Origin: Bacteroidota bacterium
Lineage (GTDB): Bacteria > Bacteroidota > Bacteroidia > B-17B0 > Aurantibacillaceae
DNA length: 39,312 nucleotides
Reading direction: 5' to 3'
Assembly: GCA_013288015.1 (NCBI GenBank)
Contig: JABDCR010000024.1
Span: 1-39,312 of the forward strand
Positions 7,720 to 15,203 of this stretch are shown in pieces (positions within the stretch are counted from its first letter, which is position 1; every line of letters begins with the position of its first letter). The notes below the pieces were generated by a model. It was not told the origin of the DNA. It searched no databases and was given only the letters and a program-made list of their open reading frames with translations. Position numbers and translations under genes: made by a program.

Positions 7720-9270
7720 ATGAAATCAAAATTACTAAAACTAACCGTTGCAGCATTTGTAGCCATGACTACATTTATGCATGCACAAACAGCACCCGCT
7801 ACTTTGGGTGCAGCCATTATTAATGATGGGTTTGAAACCTGGACTTCAACAGCTCCTATTGCGCCAACCAATTGGGAATTAGCTCCTGCTAACACCATTG
7901 CTGCGGCAAACGTACAACAAGTAACTAATGCTTCTACATTAACGCCTGTTCAATCGGGTACTTATTCTTGCAAATTAATTAACACCGCTACTTCATATAC
8001 CCCTGGCATTATTGCGGGTACTACAGTAAGTGTTACAGCAGGCGTGGGCTATCAAATTTCTTACTACGCACGTGGTAAAGGCACTATTACGGTTGAGTTA
8101 ACTGATGGCAGCGCAGCTACTACTTCGGCTAACTACGTATCTGCTAATGGGCAAAGCATAAGCGGTAAAGGCTGGCACCATTGCTACCAAACTGTTATTG
8201 CAGCTACTACTACTAACAACGCGCAATTTTGCTTAAAAGTAAAAAGCACAGCTACTTATACTGCTGCTGGTGGCGTAAGCATTACCGGTGTTGATGTTGA
8301 TAGTTTTGTAGTACGTCCTTACACTCCGGTAGCTAATGCTTCTTTATATGACCTTCAGTACACTACTGCTGCAAACGGAAACTCACCTTTTTATGCACAA
8401 TTTGTTGGGCAAACAGGTGGAATTGTAACAGCTCGCGTGCTTAGCAGTTCAAGCACTGCTTCGGCTCCAGCTTATAGTGGTTATTATATACAAACATCAG
8501 GTTCATCAGCTTGGGGTGCAGGTTATGTTTTTGACCAAACAAATGCTCCTAACGTTTCTATTGGTGATAGTGTAACTTTTGGCTGTTCAATTGATGAATA
8601 TTTTAATATGACTGAACTTGAGTCGGTAACCAATTTCAATAAAGTATCATCTGGTAATCCTTTTATTACGCTTACACAAACAACTTATAGTGTAAACTCA
8701 CAAACATTAGCACAAGAAATGTACGAAAGCTTTTTAGCAAACATTCAAGGTGCAGTTGTACAAACATACAGTGCTAACTACGGACAAGGAACTATCCAAG
8801 ACGCTTCTGGTGTACCTTGTACTTTCGATTTTAAAGGTGGTTTTTATGCTCCAAACGGTTCTGCTACTTCAGGTTCTTCTGGTAACCCTGGTTATACACC
8901 TACTATTGGCACACAAACATATTGTGTAACAGGTAACATTAACTACGAATTTAGCGCATATAACATCATCCCTCGCGATTCGGGCGACATTGTATCAAAC
9001 TGTATGCTTTTAGGCATTGAAAAACACAATAGTTTAAACGCAAACGTGTACCCTAACCCAATGGCAAACGAGTTAAACATACAATTGCCTTTTGCTGCTA
9101 CCAAAGTAAGCGTAAGCATTACTGATATGATGGGTCGCGAAATGATTGCACCTATAGCTACAAGCGGTACTAATGTTAATGTAAACAACATAAACATAGC
9201 TGCGGGTACTTATTTTGTAAAAATTACTGCCGATGGCAAAACTCAAATAAATAAAATTGTTAAACAATAA
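7720..9270 (+). CDS. Secreted T9SS cargo protein with OB-fold-like domain and type A sorting domain
   Basis: 516 residues. The signal peptide MKSKLLKLTVAAFVAMTTFMHAQ is followed by a jelly-roll-like domain (about 30-200: PTNWELAP, SGTYSCKL, ISYYARGKGTITVEL). An OB-fold-like module follows (about 208-310: SLYDLQYTTAANGNSPFYAQ, GGIVTARVL, GYYIQ, VSIGDSVTFGCSIDEYFNMTEL), of the type that accompanies secreted nucleases and DUF5689 proteins. The last 75 residues form a type IX secretion C-terminal sorting domain (NANVYPNPMANELNIQ, ITDMMGREM, AAGTYFVKI, ending KIVKQ). No catalytic nuclease domain is present. It ends the receptor operon. The A-rich, Shine-Dalgarno-less leader before the ATG suggests strong translation of the kind usual in Bacteroidota. 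Confidence 0.8.
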   Translation: MKSKLLKLTVAAFVAMTTFMHAQTAPATLGAAIINDGFETWTSTAPIAPTNWELAPANTIAAANVQQVTNASTLTPVQSGTYSCKLINTATSYTPGIIAGTTVSVTAGVGYQISYYARGKGTITVELTDGSAATTSANYVSANGQSISGKGWHHCYQTVIAATTTNNAQFCLKVKSTATYTAAGGVSITGVDVDSFVVRPYTPVANASLYDLQYTTAANGNSPFYAQFVGQTGGIVTARVLSSSSTASAPAYSGYYIQTSGSSAWGAGYVFDQTNAPNVSIGDSVTFGCSIDEYFNMTELESVTNFNKVSSGNPFITLTQTTYSVNSQTLAQEMYESFLANIQGAVVQTYSANYGQGTIQDASGVPCTFDFKGGFYAPNGSATSGSSGNPGYTPTIGTQTYCVTGNINYEFSAYNIIPRDSGDIVSNCMLLGIEKHNSLNANVYPNPMANELNIQLPFAATKVSVSITDMMGREMIAPIATSGTNVNVNNINIAAGTYFVKITADGKTQINKIVKQ

Positions 9271-9288
9271 TTAGTTTTTCAATTATTT

Positions 9289-9322
9289 AAAAAGCCCCGT
9301 TTGATATAAGCGGGGCTTTTTT
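9289..9322 (+). terminator. Strong intrinsic terminator of the receptor/DUF5689/T9SS operon
   Basis: AAAAAGCCCCG (9289-9299), an 11-nt loop and CGGGGCTTTTTT (9311-9322) form a GC-rich stem flanked by A and T runs. It lies about 20 bases after the T9SS cargo gene and separates it from the adhesin transcript. Confidence 0.9.
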
Positions 9323-9343
9323 ATTTTTAACAATCTATTAATG

Positions 9344-9373
9344 TTGTTTTTTTGCTATATTATTATATCTTTG
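9344..9373 (+). promoter_or_regulatory. Promoter of the SprB-repeat adhesin operon
   Basis: TTG (9344-9346), 19 bp, then TATCTTTG (9366-9373) fits the Bacteroidota -33/-7 pattern. Transcription would start near 9378-9382, at the 5' strand of the candidate leader RNA. Confidence 0.6.
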
Positions 9374-9377
9374 CTTT

Positions 9378-9468
9378 GCTTTTGAAGTGAACATCCTAAA
9401 AGAACCCAAACTGTCATGAGTTGTTGGGGACAATCTTTAACCACCTTCAAAGCTTTTTTTAAAGCTTT
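9378..9468 (+). promoter_or_regulatory. Candidate structured leader RNA, copy B, with alternative hairpin
   Basis: AGTGAACATCCTA (9386-9398) and AACCAC (9439-9444) are identical to copy A. Between them is a long hairpin: AAAGA/TCTTT (9399-9403 with 9434-9438), CCCAA/TTGGG (9405-9409 with 9424-9428), and AACT/AGTT closer to the loop. The outer stem pairs TTTGAAG (9381-9387) with CTTCAAA (9445-9451). The 3' strand of that stem also belongs to a competing hairpin, AAAGCTT (9449-9455) with AAGCTTT (9462-9468). Closing one stem would therefore prevent the other, as in a riboswitch expression platform. The pairing is read by eye; no energies were calculated. Confidence 0.5.
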
Positions 9469-9473
9469 TGAAC

Positions 9474-9551
9474 ATGGAAACTACAATAGGTTATACTACA
9501 GTTTTCAACCGTGTAAGTTTCATCATAAACCATGTTACTTTTTGCAATTAA
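9474..9551 (+). CDS. Possible leader-peptide uORF upstream of the adhesin
   Basis: A 25-codon frame starts at ATG 9474, reads METTIGYTTVFNRVSF and then IINHVTFCN, and ends with TAA at 9549-9551, four bases before the adhesin ATG at 9556. The position just after the candidate leader RNA would suit translational coupling. Short uORFs also occur by chance in AT-rich DNA, and there is no independent evidence of translation. Confidence 0.2.
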   Translation: METTIGYTTVFNRVSFIINHVTFCN

Positions 9552-9555
9552 TAAC

Positions 9556-12500
9556 ATGCAAAAAAAATTTCTGTTTTTTTTAGTAGTAGTAATTAGCTTT
9601 TTTTTTCCTGCCATATCTTTTTCGCAAATGGCTGTTAGCCCAAATAGTACTGCTACTGCACTTGCACAAGCCGTTGCAGGAAGTGGAGTAAACGTAACTA
9701 ACGCTACTATAAACTGCGGGGCTAATGCCGCCGGTACTTTTTCTTTTTCAGGTTCAAATCTTGGTTTAACGGGTGGCATTTTATTAACCACCGGCACTGC
9801 ATCAGATGCCGCCAACCCGGGAAATTATTTATGTAGTGTTAATAATGGCAATAATTTTAGCGACCCCGATTTAACAGCCATAGTACCAACTGCAAATTTA
9901 GATGTTTGTGTATTAGAATTTGATTTTGTTCCTACTTGCGATAGTTTAAAAATGGCTTTTGTCTTTGGGTCAGAAGAGTATCCACAAGGAGTTAACTTAC
10001 AATACAATGATGCCTTTGCTATTTTTCTTACAGGACCAAACCCTTCGGGTGGAACTTACACAGCACAAAATATAGCTACGCTTCCTAACGGAACTCCGGT
10101 ATCCATTCACAATGTAAATGCCGCTACTAATTCAGCTTATTTTCATAATAATTATACAACACCAAATAACAACGTGGCTTATAACGGGTACACGATTCCG
10201 GTTACGTCGGTTACATCGGTAGCACCTTGTAGCACATATCATGTAAAATTTGCTATTGCCGATGCCGGTAATGCTTTGTACGATTCGGGGGTTTTTATCA
10301 GTAATAACACTTTAAGTTGCCAAAGTCCTGCGGTGCTCACTGCTAACACTACTGCCTCTAGCGGTTGTAACAATACAGGAAGCGCTACGGTTACTGTAAC
10401 TAATTATACCGGTACACCAATTTATCATTGGCTACCCGGCGGGCAAAACACACCCACCATTAGTAATTTGGCTTCGGGAACTTATACCTGCAATGTTAGC
10501 ATGCATCAAACCTGTGGCATTATAACACAAACTATAACAGCATCAGTTGGTACTAGTGGCAGCACAATTGTACTGACTTCAAATCAACAAAATTTAACTT
10601 GCAATGGGGGCAGCAACGCTAGTGCAACAGTTGCTGCTATTGGCGGAACAAGTCCATATACTTGCACCTGGAGTACAAATCCGGCGCAAACAGGAATGAC
10701 TGCAACTAATCTTTCAGCGGGCAGCTATACTGCTACCATTAATGATAATGGTGGGTGCCATGCAAATATTCAAATTATTATTCCATCACCACCAGCTATG
10801 CAAGTAAGTGTTGGCACTACTTCTACAACATGTACCGGTTCTATAGGCACTGCATCGGTTAATGTAATAAATCATGGCTTAGCACCCTACACTTACACAT
10901 GGAGTACAACGCCTGCACAGCATACACAAACAGCCACAAACCTTGCACATGGAACATATACAGTACTTGTTCGAGATTCACTTTCTTGCACAACAACCAC
11001 TATAGCAACTATTCCAATACAACCTATCGGCTGGAGTTTATCGGCAACAGCTACTAATGTAGCTTGTTATGGTGGCAGTAACGGAATTGTATCAGCTACT
11101 ATAAGTAACGCCGGAGCCAATACATTTACTTATGTTTGGAACACTAATCCGGTACAAAATTCACAAACGGCTACTAATTTACCTATTGGAAATTATACTT
11201 GTACCGTAACCGATAACAATGGCTGTATGCTAACAACTACAATGGGTATAATACAACCGCCTTTATTAACATCTAGTATAAATAGTCTTCCAACATTATG
11301 TTCCGGTTCTGTTGGTTCGGTTACTGTTACTGCATCCGGCGGCACACAACCTTACTCTTACTTATGGAGCAATACACAAACAACAGCAGTTATACATAAT
11401 CTAACACAAGGACAGTATACTGCTACCATTAATGATGCACATAGTTGTACCACAAACAATGTTGCCACGGTTGGTGTAAATAATCCTGTGTTGCAAATAA
11501 CAACATCGGTGGTTAATTCTGTTTGTGGTGGGCCGTCCGGTGCTGCAAACGTTACATCAATTATACCAAGCGCGCCGCCTTATATATATAGCTGGTCACC
11601 CGGAGGACAAACTACACAAAACATAAGTAATCTTTCACCCAACACATATTCCGTAACAGTTACAGATGCAAATGGTTGCATGGGAAGTACATTTGCCACA
11701 GTAGGTACAAATACTTTTTTTCCTATTCAAATAACTACTTCACCCGATTATTGCGGAAAGAGTATAGGCTCAGCTACTGCTACACCACAAGCAAACCCAC
11801 CTTATCAATATCAATGGAACACAACTCCACCACAGTTTACACAAAGCATAACAAATTTATCTCCGGGAAATTACACAGTAGTTGTAACCGATGGGTTTAA
11901 TCCTAATTGTAAAGACTCTGTTGCGGTAGTAATTGGCAGCATCCCTTCTCTATCTGTGCCAATAAGTACAACACCTACTTTTTGCGATAGAAATTTTGGG
12001 TCGGCAACAGCAAGTCCAATTGGTTACCCTCCTTATAATTATCAATGGAACGGAAATGGTGTATCATTACAAAACACACAAACTATAAATAATTTATACA
12101 TAGGAACTTATACCGTACAGGTAACTGATTTATATAATTGCGTTGCTACAGCAACAACTACCGTTTTTAATCAAAATGATGTTCTTACATCTTCACTTGA
12201 AACACAACCGGGTGGAGATGTTTATTCGTTAACACCGGTTACTATAAATATTACTACCAATGCCGGATGGACATTAAATAGTGGGGTTTTATCTGACGGA
12301 ACAATTTTATCACAAAGCACTAATTATACTTTCAATCAATCGGGCGATTATATTGCCAGCTATTATTTTACCAGTAACCATGGTTGTGTAGATTCTGTTA
12401 AGTACGATATACATGTTATTGATTATTCAACTTTATACATTCCAAACTCTTTTACACCTAATAATGATGGAAAAAATGATTTTTTTAAAGCCGACGGCAC

Positions 12501-12699
12501 ATTTATTAATTCATTCGAAATGTATATTTATGATCGTTGGGGCAACCTTATTATAACATTAGATGACTTAACTAAAAGCTGGAACGGAAAACAAAAAGGG
12601 CAAGAGGCCCCTGTTGATATATATGTTTACAAAGGCTCTGCTATTGATACACAGGGGAAAACAATAAACTTTAACGGACAAATTAATTTAATAAGATAA
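9556..12699 (+). CDS. Secreted adhesin: choice-of-anchor L domain, eight SprB repeats, CHU_C (T9SS type B) sorting domain
   Basis: Start chosen at ATG 9556 (MQKKFLFFLVVVISFFFPAISFSQ, a clean signal peptide) rather than the in-frame ATG 9532. The protein has 1047 residues. Residues about 25-255 form a choice-of-anchor-L domain (GGILLTTGTASDA, MAFVFGSEEYPQGVN, NDAFAIFLTGPNPSGG). Residues about 259-875 hold eight SprB-type repeats of about 77 residues (core Y.W....T.T..NL..G.YT..V.D..GC). These match the repeats of the Flavobacterium SprB gliding adhesin. A PKD-like segment follows. The C-terminal about 85 residues are the gliding-type CHU_C domain (YIPNSFTPNNDGKNDFF, IYDRWGN), which directs export by T9SS as a type B substrate. 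Probably a cell-surface fibre for adhesion or gliding. It is followed 21 bp later by a small protein with the same sorting domain. Confidence 0.85.
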   Translation: MQKKFLFFLVVVISFFFPAISFSQMAVSPNSTATALAQAVAGSGVNVTNATINCGANAAGTFSFSGSNLGLTGGILLTTGTASDAANPGNYLCSVNNGNNFSDPDLTAIVPTANLDVCVLEFDFVPTCDSLKMAFVFGSEEYPQGVNLQYNDAFAIFLTGPNPSGGTYTAQNIATLPNGTPVSIHNVNAATNSAYFHNNYTTPNNNVAYNGYTIPVTSVTSVAPCSTYHVKFAIADAGNALYDSGVFISNNTLSCQSPAVLTANTTASSGCNNTGSATVTVTNYTGTPIYHWLPGGQNTPTISNLASGTYTCNVSMHQTCGIITQTITASVGTSGSTIVLTSNQQNLTCNGGSNASATVAAIGGTSPYTCTWSTNPAQTGMTATNLSAGSYTATINDNGGCHANIQIIIPSPPAMQVSVGTTSTTCTGSIGTASVNVINHGLAPYTYTWSTTPAQHTQTATNLAHGTYTVLVRDSLSCTTTTIATIPIQPIGWSLSATATNVACYGGSNGIVSATISNAGANTFTYVWNTNPVQNSQTATNLPIGNYTCTVTDNNGCMLTTTMGIIQPPLLTSSINSLPTLCSGSVGSVTVTASGGTQPYSYLWSNTQTTAVIHNLTQGQYTATINDAHSCTTNNVATVGVNNPVLQITTSVVNSVCGGPSGAANVTSIIPSAPPYIYSWSPGGQTTQNISNLSPNTYSVTVTDANGCMGSTFATVGTNTFFPIQITTSPDYCGKSIGSATATPQANPPYQYQWNTTPPQFTQSITNLSPGNYTVVVTDGFNPNCKDSVAVVIGSIPSLSVPISTTPTFCDRNFGSATASPIGYPPYNYQWNGNGVSLQNTQTINNLYIGTYTVQVTDLYNCVATATTTVFNQNDVLTSSLETQPGGDVYSLTPVTINITTNAGWTLNSGVLSDGTILSQSTNYTFNQSGDYIASYYFTSNHGCVDSVKYDIHVIDYSTLYIPNSFTPNNDGKNDFFKADGTFINSFEMYIYDRWGNLIITLDDLTKSWNGKQKGQEAPVDIYVYKGSAIDTQGKTINFNGQINLIR

Positions 12700-12720
12700 T
12701 TCTTAATATTGTACATTCAA

Positions 12721-13113
12721 ATGAAAAAATTAATTGCTATATCGATATTCGTTTTTTTTGTAAGTGCTCAAGCAAGGGCTTCTTCTGCCACCTATTCTCT
12801 TTCTCCACATCATGATGATACACTTTCTATTAAAGTCCCTAATGTGTTTTCTCCTAATGGTGACGGTGTAAACGATTTTTGGAGCATTATTATTTATGAC
12901 TACGGTGTTGCAGTGCTTGATTTGCAAACAACAATTTACGACAGGTGGGGGCACGAAGTTTTTCAAAGCACTAACATTAATCAGGTTTGGTTAGGGCACA
13001 CACCTACAGGAAGAGCATGTAGCGCTGGTTCTTACTTTTATGTTATTAATTATACTAATGGTGTCACTAATCAACCAGAGCAATTAAAAGGTTTTGTTGA
13101 ATTAGTAAGGTAA
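12721..13113 (+). CDS. Small secreted protein consisting mainly of a CHU_C (T9SS type B) sorting domain
   Basis: Start set at ATG 12721, where the signal peptide begins (MKKLIAISIFVFFVSAQARA), not the TTG at 12709. The protein has 130 residues. After about 22 mature linker residues comes a complete CHU_C domain: VPNVFSPNGDGVNDFW, IYDRWGHEVF, W.G, SAGSYFYVI, and a final LKGFVELVR. There is no cargo domain. It lies 21 bp behind the SprB-repeat adhesin and is presumably co-transcribed. Possible roles are a partner or anchoring subunit of the adhesin, a competitor for the type B export route, or the leftover tail of a lost larger gene. The intact signal peptide and domain argue against decay. Confidence 0.8.
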   Translation: MKKLIAISIFVFFVSAQARASSATYSLSPHHDDTLSIKVPNVFSPNGDGVNDFWSIIIYDYGVAVLDLQTTIYDRWGHEVFQSTNINQVWLGHTPTGRACSAGSYFYVINYTNGVTNQPEQLKGFVELVR

Positions 13114-13175
13114 ATTGCCTTCATTTTTAAAATATCATCATAAAATCTTGTTTTAGAGCATCACAAAACAAAGGT

Positions 13176-13183
13176 TATCTTTG
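13176..13183 (+). promoter_or_regulatory. -7 promoter box for der
   Basis: TATCTTTG matches TAnnTTTG. It lies 22 bp before the GTG start of der and would give a leader of under 20 nt. Confidence 0.5.
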
Positions 13184-13205
13184 CCAAAATTTATAAAATA
13201 AGCAA

Positions 13206-14510
13206 GTGTCAAATATAGTAGCTATAATAGGTCGCCCCAACGTAGGTAAATCAACTCTTTTTAATCGCCTAACCGAAAGCCGTCAGGCTATTGTAGATTC
13301 TGTGGCCGGCGTTACCCGCGACAGACACTATGGTAAGGTTGAGTGGAATGCCCGCGAATTTACTGTTATTGATACAGGCGGGTACATTACCGGAAGCGAT
13401 GATGTGTTTGAGGTAGAAATTAGAAAACAAGTACAAATTGCCATAGATGAAGCTAACTTATTGGTTTTTGTGGTAGATAGCAATGATGGTGTTACCCGTT
13501 TTGATAAAGATGTTGCCGTTTTAATTCGCAAAAGTGGAAAGAAATGCTTTTTGGTAGTAAACAAAATTGATACCCCTGATAAAACGCCTTATGCTTCTGA
13601 ATTTTATTCGTTAGGCGTGGGTGATGTTGTTTATCCCTTATCAGCAGCAAGTGGCGGCGGTACAGGCGAATTATTAGATGATATCGTTAAAGCATTACCA
13701 AATCCGATAGATGATGAGGAAGAAAAACTTCCGCGCATTGCTATTGTGGGTAGACCAAATGTTGGTAAATCATCGCTTACCAATGCTTTATTGGGCAATG
13801 AAAGAAACATTGTTACACCTGTTGCCGGCACCACCCGCGATTCTATAAACACCCGCTACAATGCTTTTGGAAACGATTTTTGGTTAATTGATACAGCCGG
13901 AATTCGTAAAAAAGCGAAGGTGCACGAAGATTTAGAGTTTTACAGCGTAATGCGCTCTATTAGAGCCATTGAAAGTTGCGATGTGATACTTATGATGATT
14001 GACGCTACACTTGGCTTAGAAGCGCAGGATTTAAGTATTTTTGATCTTGCCATCAAAAACCATAAAGGAGTTGTAATTATAGTAAACAAGTGGGATTTAA
14101 TTGATAAAGACGCCACTACCGCCAAAAAAATGGAAGATGAAATTCGCGAGCGATTAGCTCCGTTTAAAGATGTGCCTATTATTTTTGTTTCTGTATTAGA
14201 AAAACAACGTGTTTTAAAAGCCATCGAGGTTGCTATAGAGGTGTATCATAACCGCCGTCAAATTATACCTACCCGTAAATTAAACGAGTTTTTTGAACCT
14301 GTTTTAGAAGCCTATCCGCCGCCTGCGCTTAAAGGCAAATACGTAAAAATAAAATACGTTACACAAATGAAAGGCATCCCTATGTTTATTTTCTTTTGTA
14401 ACCTGCCACAATATGTTAGCGAAAGCTACAAGCGTTATTTGGAAAATAAATTGCGCGAGCATTTTAATTTTTCGGGTGTGCCGATTGAGATTGTAATGAG
14501 AAAAAAATAA
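13206..14510 (+). CDS. der: Ribosome-assembly GTPase Der (EngA)
   Basis: Der has two consecutive GTPase domains and a KH-like C-terminal domain and acts in 50S subunit assembly. Both G1 loops are visible: GRPNVGKST at residues 9-17 and GRPNVGKSS at about 180. Each has its DTxG switch II motif ([19 protein letters not shown]) and NKxD motif (NKIDTP; NKWDLID). The KH domain ends in [15 protein letters not shown]. The 434-residue length is typical. Translation starts at GTG 13206 (read [12 protein letters not shown]); no ATG gives a better family start. It is followed 10 bp later by an ABC ATPase gene. Confidence 0.97.
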   Translation: MSNIVAIIGRPNVGKSTLFNRLTESRQAIVDSVAGVTRDRHYGKVEWNAREFTVIDTGGYITGSDDVFEVEIRKQVQIAIDEANLLVFVVDSNDGVTRFDKDVAVLIRKSGKKCFLVVNKIDTPDKTPYASEFYSLGVGDVVYPLSAASGGGTGELLDDIVKALPNPIDDEEEKLPRIAIVGRPNVGKSSLTNALLGNERNIVTPVAGTTRDSINTRYNAFGNDFWLIDTAGIRKKAKVHEDLEFYSVMRSIRAIESCDVILMMIDATLGLEAQDLSIFDLAIKNHKGVVIIVNKWDLIDKDATTAKKMEDEIRERLAPFKDVPIIFVSVLEKQRVLKAIEVAIEVYHNRRQIIPTRKLNEFFEPVLEAYPPPALKGKYVKIKYVTQMKGIPMFIFFCNLPQYVSESYKRYLENKLREHFNFSGVPIEIVMRKK

Positions 14511-14520
14511 AATTCTTCTT

Positions 14521-15156
14521 GTGCCCATATCCATTCACATAAATAACTTAGGTAAGAAATTTGTAAACGAATGGATTTTTAAAGACGTTAACCTAAACAT
14601 TTCTCCGGCTGAAAAGTTGGTAATTTTAGGGGCTAATGGTTCGGGTAAATCAACTTTGTTACAAAGCATTGCTTCTTTTTTAATTCCAACCAAAGGCGAA
14701 GTTGTTTGGAAAAACAATGACCAGGTTATTGAGGATGATACTATTTATAAGCACCTAAGCATGACATCTCCTTATATGGAATTGATTGAAGATTTTACTT
14801 TAGTTGAAACCATCAACCACCAAAAACAATTTAAACCCTTTGTAAATAAGCTGACTACCGAAGAAATTATTAAACGCATGCAGCTTGAGCGTGCCGCAGA
14901 TAAGTACATAAAAAATTATTCATCGGGCATGAGACAGCGCGTAAAACTAGGTTTAGCTATTTTAGCCGATTGCCCGGTTTTATTGCTGGATGAGCCTTGC
15001 AGCAATTTAGATGCAAACGCAATTGCCTGGTACCAAAACATGATTACAGAATTTGCCCAGCACAAAACTATTTTGGTTTGCAGCAATACAGTTAAAGAAG
15101 AGTATACTTTTTGTACCGATAAAATTGAAATAGAAAAGTTTAAAGTGCTGAAATAA
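14521..15156 (+). CDS. ABC transporter ATP-binding protein with atypical H-loop
   Basis: A single 211-residue ABC ATPase domain. Walker A is GANGSGKST (37-45), the signature SSGMRQR (134-140), Walker B LLLDEP (154-159) and the D-loop SNLD. The switch histidine, normally after the strand following Walker B, is not seen: the region reads TILVCSNTVKEE, with Asn or Ser where His is expected. The start is GTG 14521, 10 bp after der; no ATG is available before the first beta strand. No permease gene is nearby, so the transported substrate cannot be inferred. Alternatives are a CcmA-like exporter subunit or a non-transport ABC protein. It converges on topA across a bidirectional terminator. Confidence 0.85.
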   Translation: MPISIHINNLGKKFVNEWIFKDVNLNISPAEKLVILGANGSGKSTLLQSIASFLIPTKGEVVWKNNDQVIEDDTIYKHLSMTSPYMELIEDFTLVETINHQKQFKPFVNKLTTEEIIKRMQLERAADKYIKNYSSGMRQRVKLGLAILADCPVLLLDEPCSNLDANAIAWYQNMITEFAQHKTILVCSNTVKEEYTFCTDKIEIEKFKVLK

Positions 15157-15181
15157 AAAAAGCGTGGCAACACGCTTTTTT
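15157..15181. terminator. Bidirectional terminator between the ABC ATPase gene and topA
   Basis: AAAAAGCGTG, tetraloop GCAA, CACGCTTTTTT. The stem is GC-rich in its inner half and has an A run on one side and a T run on the other, so it can serve both converging genes. Confidence 0.9.
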
Positions 15182-15203
15182 CACAATACAATAATTAAGG
15201 TTC

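Noticed and set aside
9459-9815. Minus-strand ORF of 118 codons overlapping the adhesin start
   Set aside because: It covers the leader and signal-peptide region of the real gene, has no recognisable domain and runs against the promoter and terminator layout.
10333-12180. DNA tandem repeat or CRISPR-like array in the adhesin gene
   Set aside because: The periodicity of about 230 bp is that of diverged SprB protein repeats; the DNA copies are too different to be a recent tandem array and there are no uniform spacers.
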